Shown: piece by piece, positions 9,693-17,604 of the stretch | Layout: each line of letters starts with the position of its first letter | Position numbering within the stretch: the first letter of the stretch is position 1 | DNA from: Chloroflexi bacterium GWB2_49_20 | GTDB taxonomy: Bacteria > Chloroflexota > Anaerolineae > Anaerolineales > Villigracilaceae | Assembly (NCBI GenBank): GCA_001796335.1 | Contig: MGMF01000022.1 | Span: 33,830 to 97,829 of the forward strand | Reading direction: 5' to 3' | Length of the DNA: 64,000 bases | Program-made: the position numbers and the translations under genes | Notes under the pieces: generated by a model | Told to the model about the DNA's origin: nothing | What the model saw: only the letters and a program-made list of their open reading frames with translations | Database searches by the model: none

Positions 9693-11126
9693 TCAAAATT
9701 CCTGTGAACGACTTTCGTAGAACAAACCACGCCCGATGGTTTCTTCCACCGCTGCCAGAATAAAGAGCGGAACGGTCATCCAGGCTCCAATGGCTCCTGG
9801 GAAGAGGCTCATGATAACGGAACCAAAAAGGCCGGCCACGATCAACCCGACCCTCAGCCGGCTGAGACGTAGAGATTTGTCTGCTCCCGATGTCAGCCTG
9901 AGTACCAAGGCACCAATAAAAAAAAGTGCCGCGATCAGCCCGATACCCACTGCATTGACCTGACGCCAGGACAGGATGGGGATACTGAAAAAGCGGATCA
10001 TGCCTGCCCACAGAAACCCGAGCAGAAAGGTGGATGTGAAGAAAGCTGCGGGTGTGCGCCAGGTGTTCCAGGCCGGGACAGTCTGTAGGCGATAAACCCG
10101 GGACATGCTCCAGATGGTTGCCAATCCACTCAGGCTGGTTGCCAAGTTCAGCAAAATGCGCATAAATCCCCCGATTTGTTGGGTTTCCAACAGAACCATA
10201 AGCATCCATAAGCCTGCAAACAGGCCAGTAAACAATATTTCCCGACTCAGCCAGGATTTGCGCAAGTGGGAAAGCACTCGCCAGGCGTTGCGCGCATTGC
10301 CCAGATGCCCGAAGGACAGCAGCAGGGAAAGGAAGATTAGGAGCCCGATGGAATAAAAGATCAGAGAGTTGTTCTGGAACACGCCCAGCTCTCCAATTGC
10401 TTTTGTGATCAGACTGTAAAGTCCGCTATATTCCCAGAAAGCCCCCACTGCCATTTGTGCCAGCAGAGTGAAGGCAACCAGGGGGGCTTCTTCAAATCTG
10501 CCCACCAAGCGCGTATTGACCTCCTCCCGGTTGGCAATGCGGGCATCCCCCTGGCGGGCACGTCCCACAGCTGGATGGGACTTGATAAAGAATCTAGGGT
10601 TGCGTGAGACTGGGTCTGGCAGGGGCGGGACAACCTGGGTAAGCCCGGGTCGGGCTTGCAATCCAGGTAGATCGGCATAATCCAGGCTGCGCAATGGGCA
10701 GGCTGCCACGCAGGCTGGGGCTTGTCCGGCCTCCAGGTAATCAACACAGAAATTGCATTTGGTCATTATGCCAGATTGCCGGTCAAATTGCGGAGCACCG
10801 TACGGACAAGCCCAACCACAGTATCCGCATCCGGTGCAGCGTTGCGTATCCAGCAGAACGATGCCATCCGGGCGAATGGTGTAGGCGTTGGTGGGGCAAA
10901 CACCTGCACATTTGGGGTGTTCACAATGATTGCAGGCCATGGAGATGTTGTAGGCATACACATCCGTAGTCCAAGCGTCATCCTTTTCCTGCCAGGTGCC
11001 AGCGCTGATCTCATAGACGCGCCGCCACAGCGTACCGGTGGGCAGTTGGTTCTTGTCTTTGCAGGCAGCCTGGCAGGCTTTGCAGCCGGAGCAGTAACTT
11101 GAGTCGAACAGGAAGGTGATTGCCAT
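9693..11126 (-). CDS. Fused DmsB-DmsC: four-cluster ferredoxin subunit joined to membrane anchor
   Basis: Residues 1-~190 are a DmsB-type electron-transfer protein with four cysteine groups: CSGCKACQAAC, CNHCEHPKCAGVCP, CTGCGYCGWACP and CNFCVDYLEAGQAPACVAACP. Residues ~215-477 carry about eight membrane helices like DmsC, which draws electrons from menaquinol. In E. coli these are two proteins; here they are one chain. There is no Tat or Sec signal before the ferredoxin part. The start lies 4 bases after the dmsA-like stop, so both are made together. The complex should pass quinol electrons to the molybdenum subunit; the terminal acceptor is unknown. Confidence 0.88.
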   Translation of the reverse strand: MAITFLFDSSYCSGCKACQAACKDKNQLPTGTLWRRVYEISAGTWQEKDDAWTTDVYAYNISMACNHCEHPKCAGVCPTNAYTIRPDGIVLLDTQRCTGCGYCGWACPYGAPQFDRQSGIMTKCNFCVDYLEAGQAPACVAACPLRSLDYADLPGLQARPGLTQVVPPLPDPVSRNPRFFIKSHPAVGRARQGDARIANREEVNTRLVGRFEEAPLVAFTLLAQMAVGAFWEYSGLYSLITKAIGELGVFQNNSLIFYSIGLLIFLSLLLSFGHLGNARNAWRVLSHLRKSWLSREILFTGLFAGLWMLMVLLETQQIGGFMRILLNLATSLSGLATIWSMSRVYRLQTVPAWNTWRTPAAFFTSTFLLGFLWAGMIRFFSIPILSWRQVNAVGIGLIAALFFIGALVLRLTSGADKSLRLSRLRVGLIVAGLFGSVIMSLFPGAIGAWMTVPLFILAAVEETIGRGLFYESRSQEF

Positions 11127-11130
11127 TTGG

Positions 11131-13458
11131 TTACTGAGCCTGCCTGGAGTGTGCTTTTGATCCGTTCAGCTTCTTGATCTGCACCATGATCGTGTGCTGA
11201 GTGCTGCCGAACGCAAATGGGGTCCAGCGCTGGGAAGTCAGTACATTGATATTGCCACCCTGATCCACGCCTTTCTGATCGGGTGCCCACCAGGCGCCTT
11301 CCGGGATGTCCACCACACCCGGCAGAATGCGGGGTGTGATCCGGCAGGGCAGGGAGAGGGTACCGCGTTGGTTATAGACCAGCACACGCTCACCGTCCTG
11401 GAGGCCACGCACAGAAGCATCCACCGGATTGATGAATACCCGTTGGGGAAAAGCTTCCCGCAGCCAGTCGTTGTTGTCATGCGTGGAATGGACGCGCTGC
11501 AGGCTGTGGTGACCGATGGCCTGCAATGGATATTCCTGGTTTTCTATTTCCGGGACATGCTTGAAGGGACTTTCCCATTCTTGAATGTATTTGGGTATGG
11601 GAGGGATTTCAGAAGGGTTAAGTAAATCATGAAGCTCCTGGGAGAAGATCTCGATCAGCCCGGAGGGGGTATTCAGGGGGTGATGGAGGGGATCACGGCG
11701 GAAATCCTGCAGAGCAACAGCCGGTTGAGTGACCGGGTTGGCATAGACGCCAATATTCTTTTGTAGAAATTCATTCAAATTGGGCAACCCGGGAAAACCA
11801 TTATTACGGTATTCAGTCAGGCACCACTCCACCCAACCTTGTTCATCACGTTTCTGTGTGAAGGCATCCGCAATGCCAAGACATTCGGCAATCCCGGTGC
11901 AAATACGGTAATCACTCAGACACTGGCCGGGGGGTTCCACCAGTTTGGGTTGCAGGATGATCTCGTCGCTGAATTTCCAGCCGTCTTCCACGCCCCAGGT
12001 TTCAAACTGGGTGCAGGCTGGCAGGATGATATCTGCAAACCTGCCGGTGGGTGTCAGAAAATTATCCTGCACTACAATGAATTCAACTTTGCTTTCATCC
12101 TTCAATAACTGTGCATTACGATTCGTGTCAGCGTGCTGGTTGATGAGAGTATTGGAGGCCACAGCGTAGATCAGTTTGATGTTGCTTTCCAGTTTTTCGG
12201 CGCCCACCAGTCCATGTGCAGCGGTCATTCCTGACCCGCGCAGGACAGCCTCGCTCCATAAAAAGACGGGAATGCTGGCTTTCACTGGATTTTCTCCGGT
12301 TGGAAAGATGTTCCAGCGTGAGCCGCCGTGCGGTACGGGTAATCCCAGACCACTGGCCCAACCCCCGGGAATACCGATATTGCCGGTCATGGCAGCCAGT
12401 ACGCAACCAGCGCGCACGACCTGTTCGCCGTATGCCCGCCGCTGCATCCCATAACCCTGATACAGAACCCCCGGTTTGATGGTGGCATATTCACGAGCAA
12501 TGCGGGAGATAGTGTCAGCTGGAACTGCAGTGATGGCTTCAGCCCAGGTGGGGGATTTGGCCTGACCATCCACCCGCCCCTCGAGATAATCGCTATAACT
12601 CTCCATATCTTCCATGCCGAAAGGCATTTGGGAGTGGTCGAATCCGATGCAATGGGTGCGTATAAATTCAGAGTCGTACAGGTTTTCGTTGAGCATGACA
12701 TAAGCCATGGCACTCATCATGGCAGCATCCGTGCCTGGTCGGATGGGGATCCATTCGTCCGCGAGTGTGGCTGCGCTCAGGCTGTGGCGCGGGTCAATAC
12801 AAACTACCCGGGCACCGTTCTGGCGGGCGAGTTTAATGAAATAATCGCTGTTGGTGCCATCCCGCATTTCTGCCGGATTCCAACCCCACATGAGTATGTA
12901 TTTGGAGTTGAGCCAATCCTGGCGCTGGTTGCCGGTGATTAGGGTGCCAAATACAGTGGGTGTGGCCGCGTTGATGGCTGCCCAGGAATAAGAATTGTAG
13001 GTGCCCAAACAGCCCCCGGATAGATTCATCAAGCGCCGGGCGACCTGGGAGCCATTTAGCTGGTTGTAGCTGCCGGTTCCATAGGGGACGAACAAGGCAG
13101 AATTACCATATTTGCGCCGGATGCGCAGCATCTGGTCGGCAACGGTATTAAAAGCTTCGTCCCAACTGATCTCGGTGAATTTGCCTTCTCCGCGTTGCCC
13201 GCAGCGTTTGAGTGGGTGAAGAAGCCGGTCGGGGTGATACTGTCGGCGCAAGTAAGACCGTCCGCGCACGCAAGCGCGCAACTGCGGTGAGGACAGGTCG
13301 TCCGGGCGGTCGTCCGTTTCCAGCCGGGTGATGCGCCCGCCCTGGACATGGGCGATCAACAAGCAGCGTCCGCCACAGTTGTGAGCCGGGCAGCCAACCC
13401 GAACTTTGTGGAATTCAGGGGCAGGAGCGGCAGGGGATTTGCGTTTGAAAATGCTCAT
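11131..13458 (-). CDS. Molybdopterin oxidoreductase, DmsA-like catalytic subunit without Tat signal
   Basis: A 775-residue enzyme of the DMSO-reductase superfamily. C23, C28, C32 and C63 should bind a 4Fe-4S cluster, followed by the bis-MGD domains. YNSYSWAAI near residue 158 aligns with the region where DmsA uses a serine to ligate molybdenum, so an oxo-transfer reductase (S-oxide, N-oxide or similar) is plausible; the substrate is not determined. DmsA normally starts with a twin-arginine signal. This chain starts MSIFKRKSPAAPAPEF and goes directly to the cluster, with no other start codon upstream before a stop. The bases before the ATG are pyrimidine-rich (CCCCTCCTCCC) with no Shine-Dalgarno. 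No TorD-like chaperone is in the window. Confidence 0.9.
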   Translation of the reverse strand: MSIFKRKSPAAPAPEFHKVRVGCPAHNCGGRCLLIAHVQGGRITRLETDDRPDDLSSPQLRACVRGRSYLRRQYHPDRLLHPLKRCGQRGEGKFTEISWDEAFNTVADQMLRIRRKYGNSALFVPYGTGSYNQLNGSQVARRLMNLSGGCLGTYNSYSWAAINAATPTVFGTLITGNQRQDWLNSKYILMWGWNPAEMRDGTNSDYFIKLARQNGARVVCIDPRHSLSAATLADEWIPIRPGTDAAMMSAMAYVMLNENLYDSEFIRTHCIGFDHSQMPFGMEDMESYSDYLEGRVDGQAKSPTWAEAITAVPADTISRIAREYATIKPGVLYQGYGMQRRAYGEQVVRAGCVLAAMTGNIGIPGGWASGLGLPVPHGGSRWNIFPTGENPVKASIPVFLWSEAVLRGSGMTAAHGLVGAEKLESNIKLIYAVASNTLINQHADTNRNAQLLKDESKVEFIVVQDNFLTPTGRFADIILPACTQFETWGVEDGWKFSDEIILQPKLVEPPGQCLSDYRICTGIAECLGIADAFTQKRDEQGWVEWCLTEYRNNGFPGLPNLNEFLQKNIGVYANPVTQPAVALQDFRRDPLHHPLNTPSGLIEIFSQELHDLLNPSEIPPIPKYIQEWESPFKHVPEIENQEYPLQAIGHHSLQRVHSTHDNNDWLREAFPQRVFINPVDASVRGLQDGERVLVYNQRGTLSLPCRITPRILPGVVDIPEGAWWAPDQKGVDQGGNINVLTSQRWTPFAFGSTQHTIMVQIKKLNGSKAHSRQAQ

Positions 13459-13537
13459 GTAAGGGAGGAGGGGATTTCTTTTTGCAGGGAGCTGGTTATT
13501 TGTAGGAAATGGTTAAAAACAAAATGATAATAATAGG

Positions 13538-13543
13538 ATTATA
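13538..13543 (-). promoter_or_regulatory. Extended -10 promoter for the dmsA-dmsBC operon
   Basis: The minus strand reads TGCTATAAT, a perfect extended -10. It would start transcription about 75 bases before the DmsA-like ATG. No convincing -35 or FNR-type dyad is seen next to it. Confidence 0.5.
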
Positions 13544-13562
13544 GCATAGCGATTTAGGGGCA

Positions 13563-14531
13563 TTATCTGGGCGGGTGCACCTTTCGGTAATACAGGTTCC
13601 TGGCGGTGTTCTCAATTTGAAACTGTTTTTGATAAGCCGCCTGTTGCTCCCCGAAACCATCCGTGAACATTTCCATCAATTCCTGGATGTTTTTCCCGTT
13701 GGGCCGACCAGAAGTGAGCGTACCGATATTGGGCGGCAGGATGCGGGGCAGATCCCAGGGGCTGGGTTCATTCGGCAGGAGCACATTCTCCAGCATAGTC
13801 TTTCGGCTGCCTCCCCCTGCAAAAGCGCCTGCAAATCCATAATCCGCCAGGATGGAAGCCCAGGAGGGGACACTCTCGAACGGCCAGGAGATCAGTTGCG
13901 GAGTGATTCCCAGCATGTCTTCGATCTCCTTTTTGGATTCCAGCATGTCACCCAAACCGTCTTCCTTGCCGAGCAGGGCAAAATCCCGGTGGGTTTCAGA
14001 ATGGGAGCCAAAGCTGAAGACCCCGGAATCCCTTGCCTCCCGGAAGGCGTTCCAGCAGATATCCCCCTGGCATGAAACACTCTCATTGGCCTGCATGTAG
14101 CGCGTCCAGATCAGGCTGATGAAGTGCATGCCGGTATCCTGCAGAACGGGGATCATCCTGCCCAACGAGGTTTGCGATACATTGCCCGAATCCGTGGTCA
14201 GGATGACCGAGCGAGCTGGCAGCTCCAGGTGGCCCTGGATGTAGGCAACCACTTCATCCGAGCTGGCAGCCCAGAATTCATTTTCTTGCAGCCAGGTCAT
14301 CAGGTATTTGAAAGTAGCCGGATTCATACAATAGGCACCGTCGTAGAAATAATAATTATCCCCGTGAAATTCAAAAGCGGGAATGCGCGTGGCCGGGCCG
14401 AACTTTTTTATCAAGCGCAAGCGATCGGTTGTGCGGCTGATGGAATGACCCAGGGCCAGGGTTCCCATGGCCAGTCCACTGACTTTGAGAAAATCGCGGC
14501 GGCTGAGAAAAGCTTTAGGCTGGACTGGCAT
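13563..14531 (-). CDS. Tat-exported polysaccharide deacetylase-like protein
   Basis: The N-terminus SRRDFLKVSGLAMGTLALG is a textbook twin-arginine signal, so the 322-residue protein is exported folded. The rest resembles the NodB/polysaccharide deacetylase fold: a first motif TTDSG where TFDDG is usual, and GSHSETHRDF, the HxxxH metal motif. The first Asp (general base) and both His are kept, but the second, metal-binding Asp is Ser. Activity may be altered or absent. It lies upstream of the DmsA-like gene and overlaps the end of the EamA gene by 17 bases. A Tat signal in this operon but not on DmsA is notable. Confidence 0.8.
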   Translation of the reverse strand: MPVQPKAFLSRRDFLKVSGLAMGTLALGHSISRTTDRLRLIKKFGPATRIPAFEFHGDNYYFYDGAYCMNPATFKYLMTWLQENEFWAASSDEVVAYIQGHLELPARSVILTTDSGNVSQTSLGRMIPVLQDTGMHFISLIWTRYMQANESVSCQGDICWNAFREARDSGVFSFGSHSETHRDFALLGKEDGLGDMLESKKEIEDMLGITPQLISWPFESVPSWASILADYGFAGAFAGGGSRKTMLENVLLPNEPSPWDLPRILPPNIGTLTSGRPNGKNIQELMEMFTDGFGEQQAAYQKQFQIENTARNLYYRKVHPPR

Positions 14532-15402
14532 GCTGCGCGCCTTTCAACTGGGAAAACAGGACTGAGACGAAGATGACCATGCAGCCTGCCACCTGGATTG
14601 GAAGCAGGGTTTGTTTAAGCAGGACCCAGGCGGCAATGACGGCAAAGATGGCTTCCATTCCAAGGATCAGGGCTGCATCGGTGGGGGGGGTGTGGTGCTG
14701 CCCCCAGACTTGCAGGGTATAACCAATCCCGATGGATAACACGGCACGATATGCGATGGCCCCGATCACTGGAAGCAGGCTGAGCTGACCGGGATCTTCA
14801 AAGACCAGGCCCATCAATAAATTCAATAAACCGGTGACGAAAAAATGTCCGGCAGCAAACGAAATTGGTTCGTATTTGGATGCAAATTTCCCCAGGACAA
14901 CGAAGTGCAATCCCCAGAAAACTGCACCGAGCAACTCGAGCCCATCCCCAGGCTGTATCTGGAAGCTGCCCGCTGTGGATAGAAAAAAAGCACCCAAACC
15001 GGCACCCAATACTGCCACCAGATCCATCCAGTGAGGCTGCTCACGAAAACCGATCCACAACAGAAACGGAGTGAAAATGATGTACAGGCTGGTCAAGAAA
15101 CCGGCATTGGCGATCTTGGTATAAAAAATCCCCACCTGTTGCAGGGCTGTGGCGGCGAACAGGATCAACCCTGCCACCAGCATCCACTTCCACAGCCCGG
15201 GCTGCATTTTGGCTGCAGGCTGGCCAAGTTGATGTTTTTTACGGCGCGGTATGAATGGGATCAGGATTATGGAGGCCAGAATAAAACTGAACCCATTAAA
15301 CAGGTAGGCGAGTTGATATCTGGCGGCAATCCCCTGGGTGATAAAACCCGTGCCCCAGATGACGGCGACAGCAAAGAGGGTCAGGTTGGCTTTCAGGCGC
15401 AT
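14515..15402 (-). CDS. EamA/DMT family permease
   Basis: A drug/metabolite transporter superfamily protein with ten predicted membrane helices in two EamA repeats (about residues 1-140 and 150-290). The early motif ALFAV-IWGTGFI and the KIANAGFLTSLYIIFTPFL stretch are typical. The frame opens at 15438 but the ATG at 15402 (MRLKANLTLF) gives the normal DMT length of ~296 residues and avoids 12 residues of non-membrane sequence. Substrate cannot be inferred; relatives export amino acids or metabolites. It overlaps the next gene, so it is probably cotranscribed with the deacetylase-like protein. A hairpin repeat lies 26 bases upstream of the start. Confidence 0.88.
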   Translation of the reverse strand: MRLKANLTLFAVAVIWGTGFITQGIAARYQLAYLFNGFSFILASIILIPFIPRRKKHQLGQPAAKMQPGLWKWMLVAGLILFAATALQQVGIFYTKIANAGFLTSLYIIFTPFLLWIGFREQPHWMDLVAVLGAGLGAFFLSTAGSFQIQPGDGLELLGAVFWGLHFVVLGKFASKYEPISFAAGHFFVTGLLNLLMGLVFEDPGQLSLLPVIGAIAYRAVLSIGIGYTLQVWGQHHTPPTDAALILGMEAIFAVIAAWVLLKQTLLPIQVAGCMVIFVSVLFSQLKGAQHASPA

Positions 15403-15427
15403 TAAGTTTCTTTCTTTAGCAGAATTA

Positions 15428-15516
15428 TAACTTCTCAAAGAAGTGGGTGTGGGGGTGTGTAAGCAAGCGTATCTTGCTTACACACCCCCACCTTCCCAAA
15501 AATTATTGAGAAGATA
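15428..15516. repeat. Dispersed hairpin repeat, copy A
   Basis: Outer arms TAACTTCTCAA and TTGAGAAGATA enclose a perfect 19-bp stem (15449-15467 / 15473-15491) with a 5-base loop. The stem begins GTGGGGGTGTG and ends in TAAGCAAG. Related copies occur at 20181, 34565 and 62922 with the same arms but different inner stems. It lies between two minus-strand genes and could also work as a transcript-stabilising hairpin or terminator. Confidence 0.75.
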
Positions 15517-15598
15517 TGATGAATTGAAATAATGCCCAATGATAGCACAGGTTGGCTGGAGGTCAGTCTGCTTATTGTATGGATGACCACCCGTTCAT

Positions 15599-16480
15599 TT
15601 ATTCCCCGTTTGCCTCACACCAGGTGACAATATACTCGATCTGATCGCCTGGAATTTCAATATTCACCTGTTTGACAAGCCAATGTCCTGTCAGGCCCAG
15701 TTCACGGGCGGTCAATTCAAAGTGGCACATGGCAATGCCGATATCCACACGCTGCAGGTCAGAGATGTCTAGGACCTTATTGAGGATCCCATCCTGGTAG
15801 CCTGAGGTACGTCGCAGGTAAAAATGCCAGTCTATCCCAGACCGGACAATTTGCCAGGGCTGCTTGTTGGAGGCCGAGGGTCCCAGACGCACCATTTCCA
15901 ACGGGATGGCATATTTCCCGGCTGCAGCCTTCGAAAGCGGATTCCCAAATTTTTCATCCGAGAACATGCGCTCCCAGACCCGGCGGCCATGCGAGCCAGC
16001 CCGCCTGCGGAGAAATCCATCCCGGGCTTTTTCAGGGTCAGCGATCAGGCCGAGCGCTGTGACTGCCGGGATCTCTTCCCCTGCCAGGATGGATATTCTT
16101 CTGCAAAAACTGCTGCGCGTAAAGCTACCGCCCAACCAGCAGGTTCCCAAACCCAAGTCGGTCGCTGCCAGGATGTATTCTTCCAGCAAGTAGCCATAAT
16201 CCTCGAGAGAATGAGCTTCGGGGTGGCTGGCTCCGACCAGGTATGCTGTGGCTCCCTGGATGAAACCATAAGTGCCCAGCCCGTGCAGGGAAGCAGAGTC
16301 TCCCTGGCTAGATGCCACCAGTTTGAAGCGGGGTTGCGAGCCGAACGGACCAATGGGATGCGTGGAAATGAAGGTTCGCAGAGTGTTCAGGCAGGCAGCC
16401 GGAACTGGTTCGTCCAGGAAGGTGCGGCAGGAAAAACGCTGCGGGATGATCTCAACACTGGGTTTACTGAATAGGGTCAT
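15599..16480 (-). CDS. Nitroreductase family protein (double-domain 'TM nitroreductase' type)
   Basis: A 293-residue FMN-dependent oxidoreductase-like protein. RFSCRTFLDEPVP at the start is the FMN-phosphate contact (R-S/C-R), LLEEYILAATDLGLGTCWLGG is the family's central helix motif, and LGPSASNKQPWQIV in the second half supplies the other flavin contacts. The order resembles nitroreductases in which both halves come from one chain. The physiological substrate is unknown. The gene is followed by a hairpin repeat and stands apart from its neighbours by 120 bases on each side. Confidence 0.8.
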   Translation of the reverse strand: MTLFSKPSVEIIPQRFSCRTFLDEPVPAACLNTLRTFISTHPIGPFGSQPRFKLVASSQGDSASLHGLGTYGFIQGATAYLVGASHPEAHSLEDYGYLLEEYILAATDLGLGTCWLGGSFTRSSFCRRISILAGEEIPAVTALGLIADPEKARDGFLRRRAGSHGRRVWERMFSDEKFGNPLSKAAAGKYAIPLEMVRLGPSASNKQPWQIVRSGIDWHFYLRRTSGYQDGILNKVLDISDLQRVDIGIAMCHFELTARELGLTGHWLVKQVNIEIPGDQIEYIVTWCEANGE

Positions 16481-16567
16481 GTTTGGAAAAGTGAAAGATT
16501 GGAAGGTCTCTTATTGTATTTATTCATGAACTAGCCAATATTGAAACATGCTCAAACAAACGACTTT

Positions 16568-16603
16568 AAGGAGGCTGTCGGTTCAGCCAACCTCCTTTTT
16601 GCA
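16568..16603 (-). terminator. Possible terminator after the YgjP-like gene
   Basis: A hairpin with a 7-bp stem (AAGGAGG / CCTCCTT) plus an inner CTG/CAG pair directly follows the stop of the metalloprotease gene. The T-run is on the plus-strand side, so termination of the minus-strand transcript is uncertain. Confidence 0.4.
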
Positions 16604-17275
16604 TTAAATGCCCAAGTCCAACTGGTAACCGTTGGCCTTCAACCAGGCTCGTCTTTTTTTATAATCAGGCAGGTACTCCTGGACTTTTTTCCAGAAGTCG
16701 GAGGAATGATTTTTTATTTCAAGATGCACCAGTTCATGGATGACAACGTAATCGATGATCTCCACCGGAGCCATCACCAGGCGCCAGGTGAAGCTCAAGG
16801 TTCCTTTGGAACTGCAGGATCCCCAACGCGTGCGGGCAGAACTGAGCCTCACCTTGGAATAGGAAAGAGCATACTTTTGAGCATAAAGTTTCACGCGGCT
16901 GGTTAAGATTTGACGAGCCTGCTGCCGGTACCATTTAAGGATGACTTGCCCGGCCTGGGATTGATCCGATCTCCTTAAGCGAAGACAGGCATCCAGCCTC
17001 AGCGCTTCCCTGGCGTGATCCACGAGCTCGAGAGGAGTACTTTTACCCAGAAAGAGAAAGGTCTCTCCGTTTATAAAGGCGTGGACCAGGATTTGCCGAG
17101 CGGCAGCTTTTTCCTGCTGTGCGAGGATCCAATTGGTTTTGAGGCTGACGAATTCCTGGATGCGGGCATGACTCAGACGCAATGGGGCACGCACCACCAG
17201 CTTTCCGTCGCTTCGAATAATGAGTGCAATCGATTTGCGATGGGAGTGAATGATCTGGTCAATTTTAATTTGCAT
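16604..17275 (-). CDS. YgjP-like (DUF45/WLM-type) metallopeptidase
   Basis: A 223-residue zinc-peptidase-like protein. VVIHELVHLEIKNHSSDFWKKV supplies the HExxH zinc motif with a downstream His/Asp as in the YgjP family (M48-related), and RWGSCSSKGTLSFTWRLVMAP is the conserved block before it. Bacterial members are often placed next to type I restriction systems or stand alone; here it is alone. No signal peptide, so it is cytoplasmic. The ATG at 17275 has no Shine-Dalgarno but lies 7 bases after a TATAAT, suggesting a leaderless message. Confidence 0.9.
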   Translation of the reverse strand: MQIKIDQIIHSHRKSIALIIRSDGKLVVRAPLRLSHARIQEFVSLKTNWILAQQEKAAARQILVHAFINGETFLFLGKSTPLELVDHAREALRLDACLRLRRSDQSQAGQVILKWYRQQARQILTSRVKLYAQKYALSYSKVRLSSARTRWGSCSSKGTLSFTWRLVMAPVEIIDYVVIHELVHLEIKNHSSDFWKKVQEYLPDYKKRRAWLKANGYQLDLGI

Positions 17276-17282
17276 AAAATGG

Positions 17283-17288
17283 ATTATA
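17283..17288 (-). promoter_or_regulatory. -10 box giving a leaderless message for the YgjP-like gene
   Basis: The minus strand reads TATAAT, then 7 bases, then the ATG. Transcription would begin at or next to the start codon. No purine-rich ribosome site is present. Confidence 0.55.
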
Positions 17289-17604
17289 CATAATTTATAG
17301 TGAATTAGCTAAAAAATGTTCCGCTGGGTGCTGGTCCAGCTGGTACCAGTGGGTGCCCGCATCCTGGGTGTGGTTTTAGGTGCGGTCTTAAATAAAGAAA
17401 ACCCCGACAACTGTAAATATGGATATAATTCAATCGTTGATTACAAAATATGTGGGTACTGTGGATCCGACAGCACGAAAAGCAGCGACTTAGCTAGCTC
17501 AGGAAGAAATAGTCATGAAGATTTGGAGGATTTGGATATGGAAGACAAAGGGAGTTCGTTCCATTTCGATCCCCATTTGAATCGTTGAACGAACATGATG
17601 TTTG
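17289..17604. other. Intergenic region before the PAS kinase
   Basis: About 315 bases between divergent genes. A 90-codon frame at 17316-17588 has no ribosome site, no recognisable domain and odd composition, so I do not call it. A TATAAT at 17424-17429 on the plus strand could be the kinase promoter, which would give a ~175-base leader; no -35 is obvious. Confidence 0.4.

Noticed and set aside
9693..14531. The deacetylase-like gene as a chaperone or third subunit of the molybdoenzyme
   Set aside because: It has NodB-like motifs and no resemblance to TorD/DmsD chaperones or to ferredoxin or anchor subunits; 105 bases and a separate promoter lie between it and the DmsA-like gene.
17316..17588. 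A 90-codon plus-strand frame before the PAS kinase
   Set aside because: No ribosome site, no recognisable domain, and composition unlike the neighbouring genes.
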